Positions 40,400 through 51,145 of a DNA stretch of 64,000 nucleotides are shown here, piece by piece. The notes under the pieces are model-generated. The model worked only from the letters and a program-made list of their open reading frames with translations, had not been told where the DNA came from and did not search any database. A program made the position numbers and the translations under genes. The stretch lies in NCBI GenBank assembly GCA_963735175.1, contig CAVTJX010000016.1:186001-250000 (forward strand), read 5' to 3'. Every line of letters starts with the position of its first letter. The first letter of the stretch is position 1. Source of the DNA: CAVTJX01 sp963735175. Lineage in GTDB: Bacteria; Electryoneota; RPQS01.

Positions 40400-40684
40400 T
40401 CAGGCGGGGACGGACGGCTCGTGGGGAGCGTGCTCAAGTTCCATCGTATCCAGATGTTTCGTCACATCGCGGACGGCATTCATGAGCATGGAAAACCCGA
40501 TGTGGTATGCCGCCGCGAGGATACTGCCGAAGATCACACCGACCCCGGCGACACGGATCACCCCTCCCCCCAATACGAGCATACCCACCCCCAGCAGCGG
40601 TCCGAAGACCGCGATGAGATAGCCCATCGATTCCAGAATCCGGGCGATGCGCTCGAAGCGCTGCCATGAAAACGGGACCTCCAT
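40400..40684 (-). CDS. Small two-helix membrane protein in the NrfD operon
   Basis: About 94 residues from the likely ATG at 40684 (MEVPFSWQRFERIARIL). Two hydrophobic segments (MGYLIAVFGPLLGVGMLVLG and RVAGVGVIFGSILAAAYHIG) are visible, then a charged tail (HLDTMELEHAPHEP). No family recognised. It lies 28 nt downstream of the NrfD gene on the same strand and may be an accessory or assembly subunit of that complex. Confidence 0.6.
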   Translation of the reverse strand: MEVPFSWQRFERIARILESMGYLIAVFGPLLGVGMLVLGGGVIRVAGVGVIFGSILAAAYHIGFSMLMNAVRDVTKHLDTMELEHAPHEPSVPA

Positions 40685-40712
40685 ACGAACCTCCTCTTGC
40701 AAATGGTCTGTG

Positions 40713-41951
40713 TCAGACCTTTTCCAGAATCTGTTCCGGGTTCGGCGGCAGCCGGTTGGCAGATCGTTTATCTTCCTGCCACGGCGGCAAAAACCAGATC
40801 AGGAACACCAGGATCGCGACCGGCAGCAGAAAGAGCAGCAGCGCCGCAAGCCCCCCTTCCCGCCCCACCATCCCGAGCTTGTAAATGGTAAATCCACGGA
40901 AGCTCTTGGAGAAGAGCTGGCCGCCAATCACGACATTCCAGCGCATGAAGAAGATTCCGACCTGCACCAGCGCACCCACCAGCCAATAAATCGCCAGGCG
41001 CGAGGAGGCGGAGATGCGCGCGACCTGAATCGTCCCCAGCAGGATCAGCGGAATCAACGTGCCCAGCGCGAGTTGAAACACCATATGGGTTTCGAACAAC
41101 CGCCCGTGCACCAGCGCATACAGAATATCGAACGATTCCTCGGCGGCATACGTGCGCTGGATTACGTCCAGTCCTTCCAGCGTAAAATCGATGATGAAAA
41201 GGTAGAAGAGGTAACGCGCCAGCGTGTCGAGGCACTCCATGTTCTGCGCCACGCCGCGAATCTTGTTGCTGATGAGGTAGATCAGCATGACCAGCGCAAT
41301 GCCGGAGACGATGGCGGAAAAGAGGAAGATCACCGGCATCAGCACGCTCGACCACCACGGATTGGCCTTGATCGAACCGAAGATAAATCCCACATATCCA
41401 TGCAGCAGAAACGCCGACGGGATGCCGATGATGGTGATGACGCGGATCGCGGATTCGTCGAAACGCACGGCGGGTTCGGAAATATCGCGCACGCCCAGAG
41501 TCAACAGGCGGTAAATGCGACTGCGTCCGCCGCGCCGTTCGCGCGACCAGACCACAAAATCGCGCCGGTACTCGAACCAGAGTTCGAGCAGCAGCACGAC
41601 CAGCAAATACCACATATACACGAAGCCGAACATAGCCATGGCGGAAGTCAGATGCGGCGTGACGAGAATTTCCCAGAAGCGCCACGGCTTGGAGAGATGA
41701 GCCAACAGCGGCAGCGGCGCAACGATCAGGTAGGCCAGGGCCGTGATCAGCGCCAGCCGGTAAGTCGGCCGCACGGCGCTCACATTGAAGACGCGCTCGA
41801 GCGACGCCAGAATGAACGCACCCGCCACAAGGCCCGTCAGATAGGGATAGAGCACAATGAGAATGCTCCAGTGGAGTTCCGTTTCGTTGGGGTAGATATA
41901 GCCGAAGACGCCTTCGGCGGCGTGTTCGAGTTGCAGCAGCGATTCCGTCAT
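40713..41951 (-). CDS. nrfD: NrfD/PsrC-type quinone-interacting membrane subunit
   Basis: 412 residues with about ten membrane helices, intact. Family-typical opening (ELHWSILIVLYPYLTGLVAG then AFILASLERVF) and LLLAHLSKPWRFW-like region (PLPLLAHLSKPWRFWEIL). NrfD/PsrC proteins exchange electrons between menaquinone and a periplasmic FeS/cytochrome partner. Its ATG overlaps the ferredoxin stop in an ATGA, showing translational coupling. Confidence 0.88.
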   Translation of the reverse strand: MTESLLQLEHAAEGVFGYIYPNETELHWSILIVLYPYLTGLVAGAFILASLERVFNVSAVRPTYRLALITALAYLIVAPLPLLAHLSKPWRFWEILVTPHLTSAMAMFGFVYMWYLLVVLLLELWFEYRRDFVVWSRERRGGRSRIYRLLTLGVRDISEPAVRFDESAIRVITIIGIPSAFLLHGYVGFIFGSIKANPWWSSVLMPVIFLFSAIVSGIALVMLIYLISNKIRGVAQNMECLDTLARYLFYLFIIDFTLEGLDVIQRTYAAEESFDILYALVHGRLFETHMVFQLALGTLIPLILLGTIQVARISASSRLAIYWLVGALVQVGIFFMRWNVVIGGQLFSKSFRGFTIYKLGMVGREGGLAALLLFLLPVAILVFLIWFLPPWQEDKRSANRLPPNPEQILEKV

Positions 41952-42769
41952 CGGACCTCCTTATCAATCCCCGAATAGAACACCCTGGGATAGGTGTTCA
42001 GTTGCTGCTTCAGCACGAAGACCTTGTGCGTTTTCAGGAAGCGGCGCAGCGGATCGTGGTCATTTTTCAAATTACCGAAGATGCGCGCGCCCGTGGGGCA
42101 GTTTTCAACGCAGGCCGGTTGCAACCCCTTCTGCAGACGGTGATAGCAGAAGGTGCATTTATCCGCCACGCCGGTAACGGGATGCAGGTAGCGGCAGCCG
42201 TAGGGACAGGCTTGAATGCAGTAGCGGCAGCCGATGCAGTAGTTGGCGTCCACCAGCACCGCGCCGTCGGGAGTCTTGAAGGTCGCGCCCACCGGACACA
42301 CCTGCACGCAGGGCGATTGTTCGCAGGCATTGCAGAGCTTCGGCACAAAGAACGCGTGCTCGGGTGACCGATCGTCCGCGCCGTCCGGCGGAAAGCCGTC
42401 GTACCCGCCGTTGGGCGAATCCACCACCGTCTCTTCCGGATATTCCCGGTAGCGCTCGATCCATGTGCGAAAATGCACGGGATCCAGTGGTACATTGTTT
42501 TCCGCCTTGCAGGCGACAACACAATTGCCGCAACCGATGCATTTATCCACGTCGATGGCCATGCCCCAACTACACGCGCTGTGCGCTGCGGCCACCGGAG
42601 ACTCCAGCACGGCTTCGGCGCGGGCGGCGAGCGGCGCGGCGGCGGCGGCAGCGGCCAGCAGTCCAAGTTGACGCAGAAAGTCGCGGCGATTGGATGCCAC
42701 GGAAGCTTCCGGACTGGTGGCGTTCTCATCCGTTTCGACGGCGGGTCCGGACTCGTGTTTCATGTTCAT
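41948..42769 (-). CDS. Tat-exported 4Fe-4S ferredoxin subunit (NrfC/PsrB/DsrO-like)
   Basis: Starts MNMKHESG at 42769 (ATGA overlap with the cytochrome stop). The twin-arginine motif RRDFLRQLG is followed by an Ala-rich h-region, so the folded protein goes to the periplasm. Four cysteine clusters bind four 4Fe-4S centres: CIGCGNCVVACKAE, CNACEQSPCVQVCP, CIGCRYCIQACPYGC and CTFCYHRLQKGLQPACVENC. It should carry electrons between the cytochrome and NrfD. About 273 residues. Confidence 0.92.
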   Translation of the reverse strand: MNMKHESGPAVETDENATSPEASVASNRRDFLRQLGLLAAAAAAAPLAARAEAVLESPVAAAHSACSWGMAIDVDKCIGCGNCVVACKAENNVPLDPVHFRTWIERYREYPEETVVDSPNGGYDGFPPDGADDRSPEHAFFVPKLCNACEQSPCVQVCPVGATFKTPDGAVLVDANYCIGCRYCIQACPYGCRYLHPVTGVADKCTFCYHRLQKGLQPACVENCPTGARIFGNLKNDHDPLRRFLKTHKVFVLKQQLNTYPRVFYSGIDKEVR

Positions 42770-43227
42770 TGCGCCTCGTCCATCCGGATCTCCCCGGGGT
42801 TGTGTATGAGGTGGCAGGAATCGCACGATTTATTATCGGCATGATCCTTCACGGCAATCTGCGGGAAGTTCGCCGGGCGAGCCACGCTTGCGGCATGGCA
42901 GTGCGCGCAGTAAGTGTGTATGTCAGGGTGCAGGATATTCTCCATCGACGGCTCGGCCACGTGTCCGTTACCCGGGCCGTGACAGCTTTGGCAGGAAATG
43001 TTGCGATGCGGCCCGGCAGCCTTCTGCGCTACCTCTTCGTCATGACAGTCGGCACATGCGTCTGGTGCGGCATAGTGCACGGGATGCGCACCGATTTCCG
43101 TCAGCGCGTCACCGCGGTAATGGCCGAAGGCGTAGAAGGAGCGCGGTTGGGCAATCCAACGCGTAAAGATGAAAGCCGCCACCAGCAACCCAAAAATCAG
43201 CAGCAGACGGGACAGTTGTGGTTTCAT
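42766..43227 (-). CDS. Tetrahaem c-type cytochrome
   Basis: 153 residues with an N-terminal membrane anchor (RLLLIFGLLVAAFIF). Four CxxCH haem sites: CADCH, CQSCH, CAHCH and CDSCH. Additional histidines (GAHPVHYAAP, AGPHRN, GHVAEP, LIHNPG) can serve as distal ligands. First gene of a four-gene unit with ferredoxin, NrfD and a small membrane protein; no molybdopterin or other catalytic subunit is present, so the terminal acceptor or donor is unknown. Confidence 0.9.
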   Translation of the reverse strand: MKPQLSRLLLIFGLLVAAFIFTRWIAQPRSFYAFGHYRGDALTEIGAHPVHYAAPDACADCHDEEVAQKAAGPHRNISCQSCHGPGNGHVAEPSMENILHPDIHTYCAHCHAASVARPANFPQIAVKDHADNKSCDSCHLIHNPGEIRMDEAQ

Positions 43228-43438
43228 TGAAGCCTCGCAAACGATGATCCGAGTCGATTAGATACAGCCGTATTACGGAAGGATACGGAAATAAATCGGA
43301 TACAAAAAAGGCGCCCGGAAGAGCGGGCGCGTGAATGCTGGGAAGAATTGTCATGACAAACCGGATCGCGATCGATCCACGCAGATCTTTTATTAGTCGT
43401 CATTACAGCCGCCTATGGTGGCTTATCCGAACAGCGTA
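43228..43438 (-). ncRNA. Structured leader or small RNA upstream of the cytochrome operon
   Basis: Predicted transcript from the promoter at 43445-43475 to the cytochrome start. It contains local hairpins (AGCCACC/GGCGGCT around 43400; GGATCG/CGATCC around 43360) and then an intrinsic terminator (43304-43330) about 76 nt before the start codon. This arrangement fits transcription attenuation, a riboswitch, or an independent ~130-nt sRNA. It matches no riboswitch class I recognise, and no small ORF ends before the terminator. Confidence 0.4.
43304..43330 (-). terminator. Intrinsic terminator inside the cytochrome leader
   Basis: GCGCCCG (43311-43317) and CGGGCGC (43324-43330), 6-nt loop; on the minus strand followed by C and six T (A-run 43304-43309). 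No protein gene on this strand ends nearby. Confidence 0.75.
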
Positions 43439-43444
43439 CGGTTT

Positions 43445-43475
43445 ATTATATACGATAAATAGATCCGTGTGTCAA
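43445..43475 (-). promoter_or_regulatory. Sigma-70-type promoter for the cytochrome/NrfD leader
   Basis: TTGACA (43475-43470); 17 nt to TATATA (43452-43447), overlapping TATAAT (43450-43445). Predicted start near 43438. The remainder of 43476-43604 holds nothing recognisable. Confidence 0.65.
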
Positions 43476-43604
43476 GACAAATGCGAACCAACAGTCCTTT
43501 AAGGGACAAGATCTGTCCATTAATGCTTAACTGGCTGTATACTAACTAATAAGTCTACGTGATAAAAGGATACATGATCCAAAACAAACGATCGCCTGAA
43601 AAGC

Positions 43605-43630
43605 AAAGGTGAGTCAGATGACTCACCTTT
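43605..43630. terminator. Terminator of the S9 peptidase gene
   Basis: AAAGGTGAGTCA (43605-43616) and TGACTCACCTTT (43619-43630), 12-bp perfect stem, 30 nt past the stop at 43660. Confidence 0.8.
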
Positions 43631-43659
43631 TCAAAACCGAACTGGTGATTCCGCCCGGT

Positions 43660-45542
43660 TTACTTCTGGATCGACTCGCGACCAACATACTGATCGAGGA
43701 AGTCGGCGATACGCGAGTAAGCAGCGACGCGATTGGAGAGCTTTCGCAGTCCGTGACCCTCGTCGCCGAACAGCAGATACTCGACGGTGCGGCCGCGCTG
43801 GCGCAGCGCCGCCGCCATCTGATCGGCCTCAGACTGCGGCACGCGCGGGTCGTTGGCGCCCTGCACGAGAACCAGCGGCGCTACGATCCGATCCACATGG
43901 GTGAGCGGTGAAATCTCGGTGAGGAATTCGCGATCGGCGGCGAGGCTGCCGTATTCGGCCTCGCGCTGCGCGCGGCGATACGCGCCGGTGTGTTCGAGAA
44001 ACGTCACGAAGTTCGTGATGCCCGACAAGGCTCACGCCGGCGGCCCAGGTTTGCGGAGCGTTTACAAGTGAAGCGAGCGCGATGAAACCGCCATAGCTGC
44101 CACCGTAAATCACGAGGCGGGTGGAATCGACCTGCGGCTGAGTTTTCAGCCAGCGCGCGGCGAATTCGTAATCCTTGACGGAGTCCATTCGTTTACGGCC
44201 GTTGTCAAGCGCGCTATAGGCCTTGCCGTAGCCGTTCGATCCGCGCACATTCGGTTCGAGAATCGCATACCCGCGGCTGAGGAAATACTGGTAGAGGCCG
44301 TTCAGCGCGGGGCGCGCCTGCGCTTCGGGGCCGCCGTGGGCCATGACGATGACCGGCATGGGACCCGTCACATCGGCTGGAGTGAACCAGAACGCGGGAA
44401 TGTGGCGGCCGTCAAAGCTCTCGTACTCGATGAGGTCGGGCGCGCGCAGCGTGGCGGTGGGAATGCCCCCGGTGGCGCCGGCGGTAATCTGGTGCAGGCG
44501 GTCGGCGGCGGTTTCGTAGGTCCAGATGTCCGTGGGCCGTGTTGGGCCACTGAAGGTGAACATCAGTTGCCCGTTATCCTGCGCGAAAGTCAGTCCGCGA
44601 ATGATCCCCTGCGGAGTGCGGTGTGGCGGAATCCGCGTGCCCCGCCGCAGATTTTGAAAGTTAAAATTGGAATAGCCGGCGTCGTTGGTGGTCCAGGCCA
44701 GATACTCGCCGTCCGGCGAAATCGCGACCTCTTCCACGTCTTGTTCGGGCGTGTCGACCCAGCGGAAAGCCGCACTGTCCAGCGGCCAGTACGCGAGGCC
44801 GACGAAATCCCGGCCCTGATCCGTCAGAAAGTAGAAACCCTTGCCGTTACCGTCCCACACCGGATTGCGGTACACAACGTCACCCGAGTGCTTGGTGAAG
44901 AGGCGCGTTTTGCCGTTCGCGCGATCGTAGAGCAGAAGGTTGCTGTTTGCATTCGAGGTTTGTCTGACGATCAGCAGATAGCGGTGATCGGGCGAATAAT
45001 TCGCCGCGTCATTCTGGCCTTCGCCCTGATACAGCAGAAAGTGGTGCGCCGCGTCGACGTTGTATTCGTAGACATCGAAGTCCTTTTTGTTGCGGGCGTT
45101 GGTGCTGTAGGCAAAGCGCGAGCCGTCGCGAGACCAGTCGCCGAAGGTGTAGATGGCGGAATCGTTGGAGGTGACACGATTCCACGGCCCTCCGGAAGGA
45201 TTTGTGAGATAGAGCTGCCAGCGTTCGCTGCCGCCCACGGCCGCCGACACCACCATCAGATCCTTGTCGCGCGGCGACCACCACGCGCGGCCCACGCCGT
45301 TGGTATCGAACGTCACCTGCGTCTGGTAACCGCTGAAGGCGCTCATCTTCCAAACTTGCGCCACGCCGGTGATGTTGGAAACATAAAGCACCTCCTGCGA
45401 GGCCGGATCGGGACTTGGGCTGGTGGCGCTTTGGATGGATAAATATTGCGGCAGCGAAAAGTCCGGGGCGGCTCCGGCGATGGCGACGCAGAGCAATGCC
45501 GCGAGGATGGCCCAGACCGATGTTCTTAGACGGACAACTCAT
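43660..45542 (-). CDS. Exported S9-family prolyl oligopeptidase-like peptidase
   Basis: An N-terminal signal region (SVWAILAALLCVAIAGAAP) precedes a beta-propeller with repeated PD40-type blades (DWSRDGSRFAYSTNA, AISPDGEYLAWTTND). The alpha/beta-hydrolase domain has VIVMAHGGPEAQ, the nucleophile in YGGSYGGFIAL, the Asp in VQGANDPRVP and His in GDEGHGL. A break near 44028 splits it after AAGVSLV; the other frame resumes GITNFVTFLEH. The start is ambiguous: ATG 45542, inside the end of coaE, joins the signal peptide if one A is removed near 45527; otherwise translation would begin at an internal TTG. About 626 residues. Confidence 0.85.
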
Positions 45543-46161
45543 TCCCTTGCTCTCTCCTGCGAAGTAGTTCCGGCTCGATTTGTAACTGCCAGAAGCGGCG
45601 GATGGTCTCTTGAAAAGCGGGCAGTGAGCCCTGATTGTCGAGCACGACGTGAGCCCGGGCGGCTTTGACGTCGGGCGGAAGCTGTGCGGCAAGGCGGGCG
45701 GCGGCCTCGGACGGAGAGAGCCGTCCATTGGCGAGCATCCGCCGCGCCACGGTATCGGCGTCGGCGCGAACGATGACTACAAGATCGAATTCGCCCTCGA
45801 TGCCCCACTCGAAGATCAACGCGGCATCCAATACGATGACCGGCCCGCGCGCGGCAGCTACCGCCCGCTGCCAGCGGGCATGAATACCGGGAAATGTAAG
45901 CTGCGTCAGCCAGCGGGCATCCTCGGGTCGCGCAAAAACGACTTCGCCCAACTTGCGGCGCAACAACGCGCCATCCGGAGCGAAGACAGAATCGCCAAAC
46001 CGCTCACGAATCAATTCGAGCAGCGCGGGCGATTCTTCCAGCGTCTGGCGGCCGAGTTCATCGCCCGAGACGATTTCCGCGCCGAGCGCCTGAAGTTCTG
46101 CGGCGACGGTGGATTTGCCGACGCCAATGCCGCCGGTGAGACCGATGCGGAAGGGCACCAT
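45526..46161 (-). CDS. coaE: Dephospho-CoA kinase
   Basis: Last step of CoA synthesis. P-loop GLTGGIGVGKSTVAAEL, substrate motif IVSGDELGRQTLE, LDAALIFEWGIEGEFD and the lid region RMLANGRLSPSEAAARLAAQ. The end (VVLDNQGSLPAFQETI) is canonical. 211 residues, intact. Its start overlaps the stop of the upstream subtilase gene (TGATG). Confidence 0.95.
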   Translation of the reverse strand: MVPFRIGLTGGIGVGKSTVAAELQALGAEIVSGDELGRQTLEESPALLELIRERFGDSVFAPDGALLRRKLGEVVFARPEDARWLTQLTFPGIHARWQRAVAAARGPVIVLDAALIFEWGIEGEFDLVVIVRADADTVARRMLANGRLSPSEAAARLAAQLPPDVKAARAHVVLDNQGSLPAFQETIRRFWQLQIEPELLRRREQGNELSV

Positions 46162-49100
46162 CAGCGCAATACCGCCAGTTTGCCGCGCACGGTTTCACCG
46201 CCACTGTCAATCGTGTAGAGATAGACGCCACCGGAGACGGGCTTGCCGCTGTCGTTGGCGAGGTCCCAGCGCGACGCACCGCTGGCGTTGTGATGCTCGA
46301 TCTTCCGCACCAACATACCCTGGAGCGTGAAGACGCGGATGGTGGCCTGCACCGGCAATCCCGCAAACAACACGCCTGCTTCGCCCGCCGGTCCCGCGCC
46401 TTTGTAAGGATTGGGGAAGACATAGGCGTCGGCAATCGAGGCCGCCGCCCCGCCCAGAATCAGATCGGCGCGGCCAGAAGTCGTATCGAGCGGCACGCCG
46501 CTTTCACCGATGAGATTGCGCAATTGCAGTCGCGCCGGCAGTCCGAGCGCGCCCACGGGGTAACGGTCGTCGAGCGCGAGTTCCACGCGGCTGTTATCGG
46601 CGGCGAGGGGGAATACGAAAACCACGCGGCGCGGCGCATCCAAACGGTAATTCACCGGATTTGTGACCGACTCCGTCATCGCCTCGGAGAACTGGATCTG
46701 CACCGTGGCCGACGCCGGACCGCCGATAATTTGATGCGTGAGCACGTAGGGCGCCGCCACGGCACCGGCGGGAACGACGATATACACCGTCGCTTCCGCG
46801 GCGGGCAGCCGCAGTCCCTGCGCGTCGCGCAGATCGCGCAGCGTGAGCGTATGCATACCGGGCGTGAAACCGCCGTCGAACGCGAGAAACAGCACGCGGC
46901 CACCTTCGCCCGCGGAAACGACGGCAGGCATGCGCCGGTCTTCGAGGGCATAGGACCAGGTCTGCTGTGCGCTTTCGCCCATCGGTTCGCTGAAACGCAG
47001 TTCCACAAAATGCGGCGGCACAAAGCGCGCGGTATCTTCCACGGAAGGCGGCGCGCTGGCTGTCAGCGTCACGTAGTTTGAGTAGACGCTTTCGCTGTCG
47101 GGGAACGCCGGATCGAGGGTTGTCACCGCATAGACATAGGCCGAATCCTGGGCTGCGCCGGTAAGCGTGATCGTGGTATCGTCAGTCACCGCAAGGGGAC
47201 TGAAGGCCGGGACTTCGACGGCGCGATGAATCCGGTAGCGGGCGGCGCCAGCAACCCGATTCCAGTTCAATTGCAAAGATGTGGGGCCGAGCGGTTCGCC
47301 GGTGAAATTCAGCGGCGGCGCGGGCCGATGCCCAAATGCAGCCGCCGCTTCGACACGTGAAAAGCGTTCGCCCGAGGATACAAAGAACTCGTTGATGCCG
47401 TTGCCGTTCCAGTCGGCGACGAGGGCGATGTTCGAAGCGGAGGGTGTCTGATACCACCGGGGCAGGTAATGGCCGGAGACCGGATCGCGCGAGATGATAT
47501 AGAAATCGGGGAAAGCGGAGATCAGGATCTCGGCGCGGTCATCGCCGTCGACATCCGCGACCGTTACCGAGGCGGGATGGGCGCCCACGTCCTCGGCTCC
47601 CAGAACGAGAATGGAATCCGCCACGACGAAGCTGTCGTCGGCGGCATTCTTAAAAATGAAGTATTCCCAGTGGCGGCTGCGGCGTTGGCTTTCACTGCCG
47701 CCGGCGTGGTTGGAGCGACAACCGGCAACGAACTCGTCCGCGCCGTCGCCGTCGACATCGCCTTTCGCCAGCCAGGCGGTGGCGTCGTTCAGTGGCAGGC
47801 GAGCGTTCCATTTCTGCTGAATCTTGCCGTCCTGCCGCTCTGCAGAAAATCACATCGCCGTCATAGTCGCCATAGACAAAATCGAGGCGACCGTCGCGGT
47901 CGAGATCGCCCGGCAACACATCCGGCGGTCCCATGTCGTTGGCGCCGCCGGTCAGATTCGGCAGTGTGTCGACCGGCGAGACCGAGTAATTCGCACCCAC
48001 CGCATAAATTATGAAACGCGGTTGGTCAAATTCGTCATGCCCCGTGTAAACGCGAGTCATGATCTCGCCATGCCCATCATCCGCATCGAGATCGAGGAAA
48101 CCTGCGCCGATGCAATTCGAGGTGTCTTCGAAGACAACACTGTTGAACGGACCGTGGACTTCGCTCTGCTCCCAGATGCGCGTGACAAATGAGCGCCGCG
48201 CCATCATTTCCAGCAGGCCGTCACCGTCGGCGTCACCCACCGCCTGCGGAATATGGACTCCGTAGTTCAAAGGCAACGGCATGAAATCCTCGCCGTTCCA
48301 TTCGTAAACCTGTAGATCGCCCAGGCCGCCGTCGGCATCGATCGGCAAGCGCCAGACTTCCGCCTGCCCGTTGCCGTTGTAATCCGTGGTAAACGGGCCG
48401 AGGTAGCCGTGCGACAGGCCGGTTTCGGTGCGCTCCCAGAGGTTCGAAGTGAAGGGCGGGTCACTGACCGCAAAGGTGAACGGCGCGGAAATCGTGTCCA
48501 GCCCCGCCGCGTTTTCGAGGCGCACGCGCACCTGCCAGACACCCGGATGCACGCGCTGCGACAGAAACGCCGCGTGGCGCGTTTCGACATAGCCGAAATC
48601 CTCGCGCAGCGAATCGCCCGCGCTGTTGGTGAGCAGCAGGCTCGCCGACGTCACCTGATTGGAGGCGACCTCGATCAGATCGCCATACGTGTCGCTGTCG
48701 AGCATCCGGCGCACGGTGAGCGTATCAATTTCCGGCGCGCTGCGCTGAATGAAAACATGCGCATGGTCGATAGCCACCTGGCCTTCGGCGCCGTGCGTTT
48801 CGAGGCGGACGATGAGGACGGTGTCCTGGGGCGGAAGGTCGGTCATGCGAATCACACCCAGCGAATCGCCGTTCACCCGCGCCTCGCCGCTGGTAACATA
48901 ATTCCAGCGCGCGGGATTCTTCTCCCAAGCCGAAGGACAGCGTGTAGTGGTCGAAGGCCGCTCCCCAGGCTTCGCCGAGAGACGGCGAAGTCGGCGCGAA
49001 AGCCCTGATCGGTGCGCGGCGCGGTAATGCGGGCGACGACATCGTCTCCGTAGAGCGCCTGTTCGACGGCGCGGCGCGCATTGACGCGGCCATTTACCGT

Positions 49101-50429
49101 TTCCGGATCCCAACCCGCCGCGCGAATATCATCAGCGGTGGAGCGGAGGATTTGCTTTACGTCCTCGGGGTGCAGCTCGGGATTGACGCTTAACATCAAT
49201 CCCGCCACGGCGCTGACGATGGGCGCGGCGTAGCTTGTGCCGTGCGGGAAGTCCCACGCGCCGCAACCGCCGCCAAGAATCGTCGACCGCATGTCGTAAC
49301 CCGGAGCCAACAGATCTACAGACGGCCCGAAGTTGGAGAACTCAGCGCGGCGGTCGTATTGGTCGGACGCACCCACCGCGATCACTTCGGGAAAGCCCGA
49401 GGGATAATGAATGCGCTCGGAATAGTTGTTGCCCGCGGAACCGACCAGCACCACGCCCTGCTGATAGACGAGGCGCACGGTTTCCCGCAGCAGCGGTGAT
49501 GCGGCGATGTCGCCGAAACTCATATTGAGCACGCGCGCGCCCATCTGCGCGCCGTAGAGCAGCGCGGCGGCCACGTCATCTTCCTCAAGATAGCCTTCGC
49601 GGTTACCCGCCCGCAGACTCATGACGCGGCAATTGAAACCGACCGACGCGATGCACTGCCCGTTGTCGGTGGCGGCAACGGCGAGGCCGGCCACATAGGT
49701 GCCGTGGCCGAGATCGTCCATCGGATCGTTGTCGCGCACGAGGTGGTCGCCGCCGGAAGGCAGCGTGGGCGCGTCGACAAAATCCCATCCGATCACATCG
49801 TCGATGAAACCGTTGTTGTCGTCATCGATCCCGTCGCTGTCGGCGTCGGCCCAATTCACCCACAGATTCGGTCGCAAATCGGGGTGCAGGTAATCCACAC
49901 CGGTATCGATGATGCCAATCACAATCGAGGAATCGCCGCGGGTGACGTCCCAGGCAAGCGGCGCGGAAATGCGCTCGAGCCACCACTCCTCATGATAGAG
50001 GCTGTCGTTGGGACGGAAGCTTTCGTCCAGCCCGTTGGTCTGAAAGAGATGATTGGGAGAAACCCACTCGACATTGGGATCCCCCGTCAGCGCGAGCTGG
50101 AGAGAATCGAAATTCAGGTTTGCCTCGACCCGCAGCACGACGACCGGCGCCATCTCGGGAAAGCGCGCGGCCACGGATGCGAACGGCGCGGCGAGGGAAG
50201 CGCGCCCCGCCGCGAGTAACGCGTCTACGCCGGGATTGCCCAGCCGCGGCGACTGGTCGAGACTGCCGGGTTGAAGCGGGCGCTTCAGCCGCACGATAAG
50301 TTCGCCCGGCACGTCGGCGGCATGGAGGGTAAAGGGCAACAGCAAACAGGCGAGCAGGGAGATGCAGAGGGGCATGTGCCTGCCGACCGCCCGCGCGGTC
50401 GAGGTGCGGGGGTGAACGCGGTTACTCAA
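46161..50429 (-). CDS. Secreted subtilase (S8) with FG-GAP-like repeats and C-terminal sorting domain
   Basis: A signal peptide (PLCISLLACLLLPFTLHA) and an inhibitor-like propeptide are followed by the subtilisin domain: Asp in IGIIDTGVDYLHPDL, His in DDLGHGTYVAGLA and Ser in PHGTSYAAPIVSAVAG. Then come beta modules, integrin-like FG-GAP/VCBS repeats (GDADGDGLLEM, FLDLDADDGHGEIM, DLDRDGRLDFVYGDYDGD) and fibronectin-like segments. The terminal domain (YVFPNPYKG, IRVFTLQGMLVRKIEHH, GVYLYTIDSGGETV) is a FlgD/Por-type sorting domain. Breaks near 48950 and 47750 split three reading frames. Corrected length ~1420 residues. Confidence 0.88.
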
Positions 50430-50465
50430 GGACAGCCTCCGGAGTAAGGGATGCAGCCATGGTGC

Positions 50466-51143
50466 CTAAACCTGATGAGCCAGCGCAAAGGAAAGAGCAT
50501 CCACCCATTCGACTCCCGCAGTTTTAAGGGTCCGCGCGCATTCGTCCACGGTGGCCCCTGTCGTGATCACGTCGTCAATCAAGAGAATGTGTTTCGGCAA
50601 CTCGGCATCCGGGCGGATCGCGAAGGCGTCCCGGACATTTGCCGAGCGTTGGCGGTAGCCGCGCGCCGTCTGCGTGGGCGTATTGTGCACCCGTCGCAAG
50701 ATCGGAACCGGTGGCGCGTGACCGGTGAGCGCCGCCAGTTCGCGCGCCAGTAACTCGCTCTGGTTGAAACCGCGCAGCATTTGCCGCCGCCAGTGCAGCG
50801 GCACCGCCGTCCACAGCAGGTCGGCTTCGACAAAGCGCGGCGGTAAATGCGAAAGCAGTTTTCGCGCCATCACCGCCGCCAGCCGTTTGCGGCTTTCATA
50901 TTTCAGCGCCTGCACCGCGGCGCGAACCACGTCGGCGGCGCCATAGCGATAGCCCGCGCGGACCATGTTGACGTGGTGCAGCTTATGTAAGTCGCGCAAA
51001 TCGGCCACGGGCGCTTCCGCCCAACAGCGGGTGCAATAAAGCAGATCGTCAGCATCGAGCGCGCGTCCACACACCGCGCACAGCGGTGGGAAAAACAGAT
51101 CCCACAGCGGCCACGCGCGCGGATGAGGCAGCGTGAGGCTCAC
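50466..51143 (-). CDS. comF: ComF-family phosphoribosyltransferase-like protein
   Basis: An N-terminal zinc ribbon (FFPPLCAVCGRALDAD and LLYCTRCWAEAP) precedes a type-I PRTase fold with LKYESRKRLAAVMARKL, WRRQMLRGFNQSELLARELA and the PRPP loop HILLIDDVITTGATVDECA. ComF is required for DNA uptake in naturally competent species; its reaction is not established. 225 residues, intact. Two nt separate it from the lon stop on the same strand, and lon and hsp20 lie upstream. Confidence 0.92.
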   Translation of the reverse strand: MSLTLPHPRAWPLWDLFFPPLCAVCGRALDADDLLYCTRCWAEAPVADLRDLHKLHHVNMVRAGYRYGAADVVRAAVQALKYESRKRLAAVMARKLLSHLPPRFVEADLLWTAVPLHWRRQMLRGFNQSELLARELAALTGHAPPVPILRRVHNTPTQTARGYRQRSANVRDAFAIRPDAELPKHILLIDDVITTGATVDECARTLKTAGVEWVDALSFALAHQV

Positions 51144-51145
51144 GT

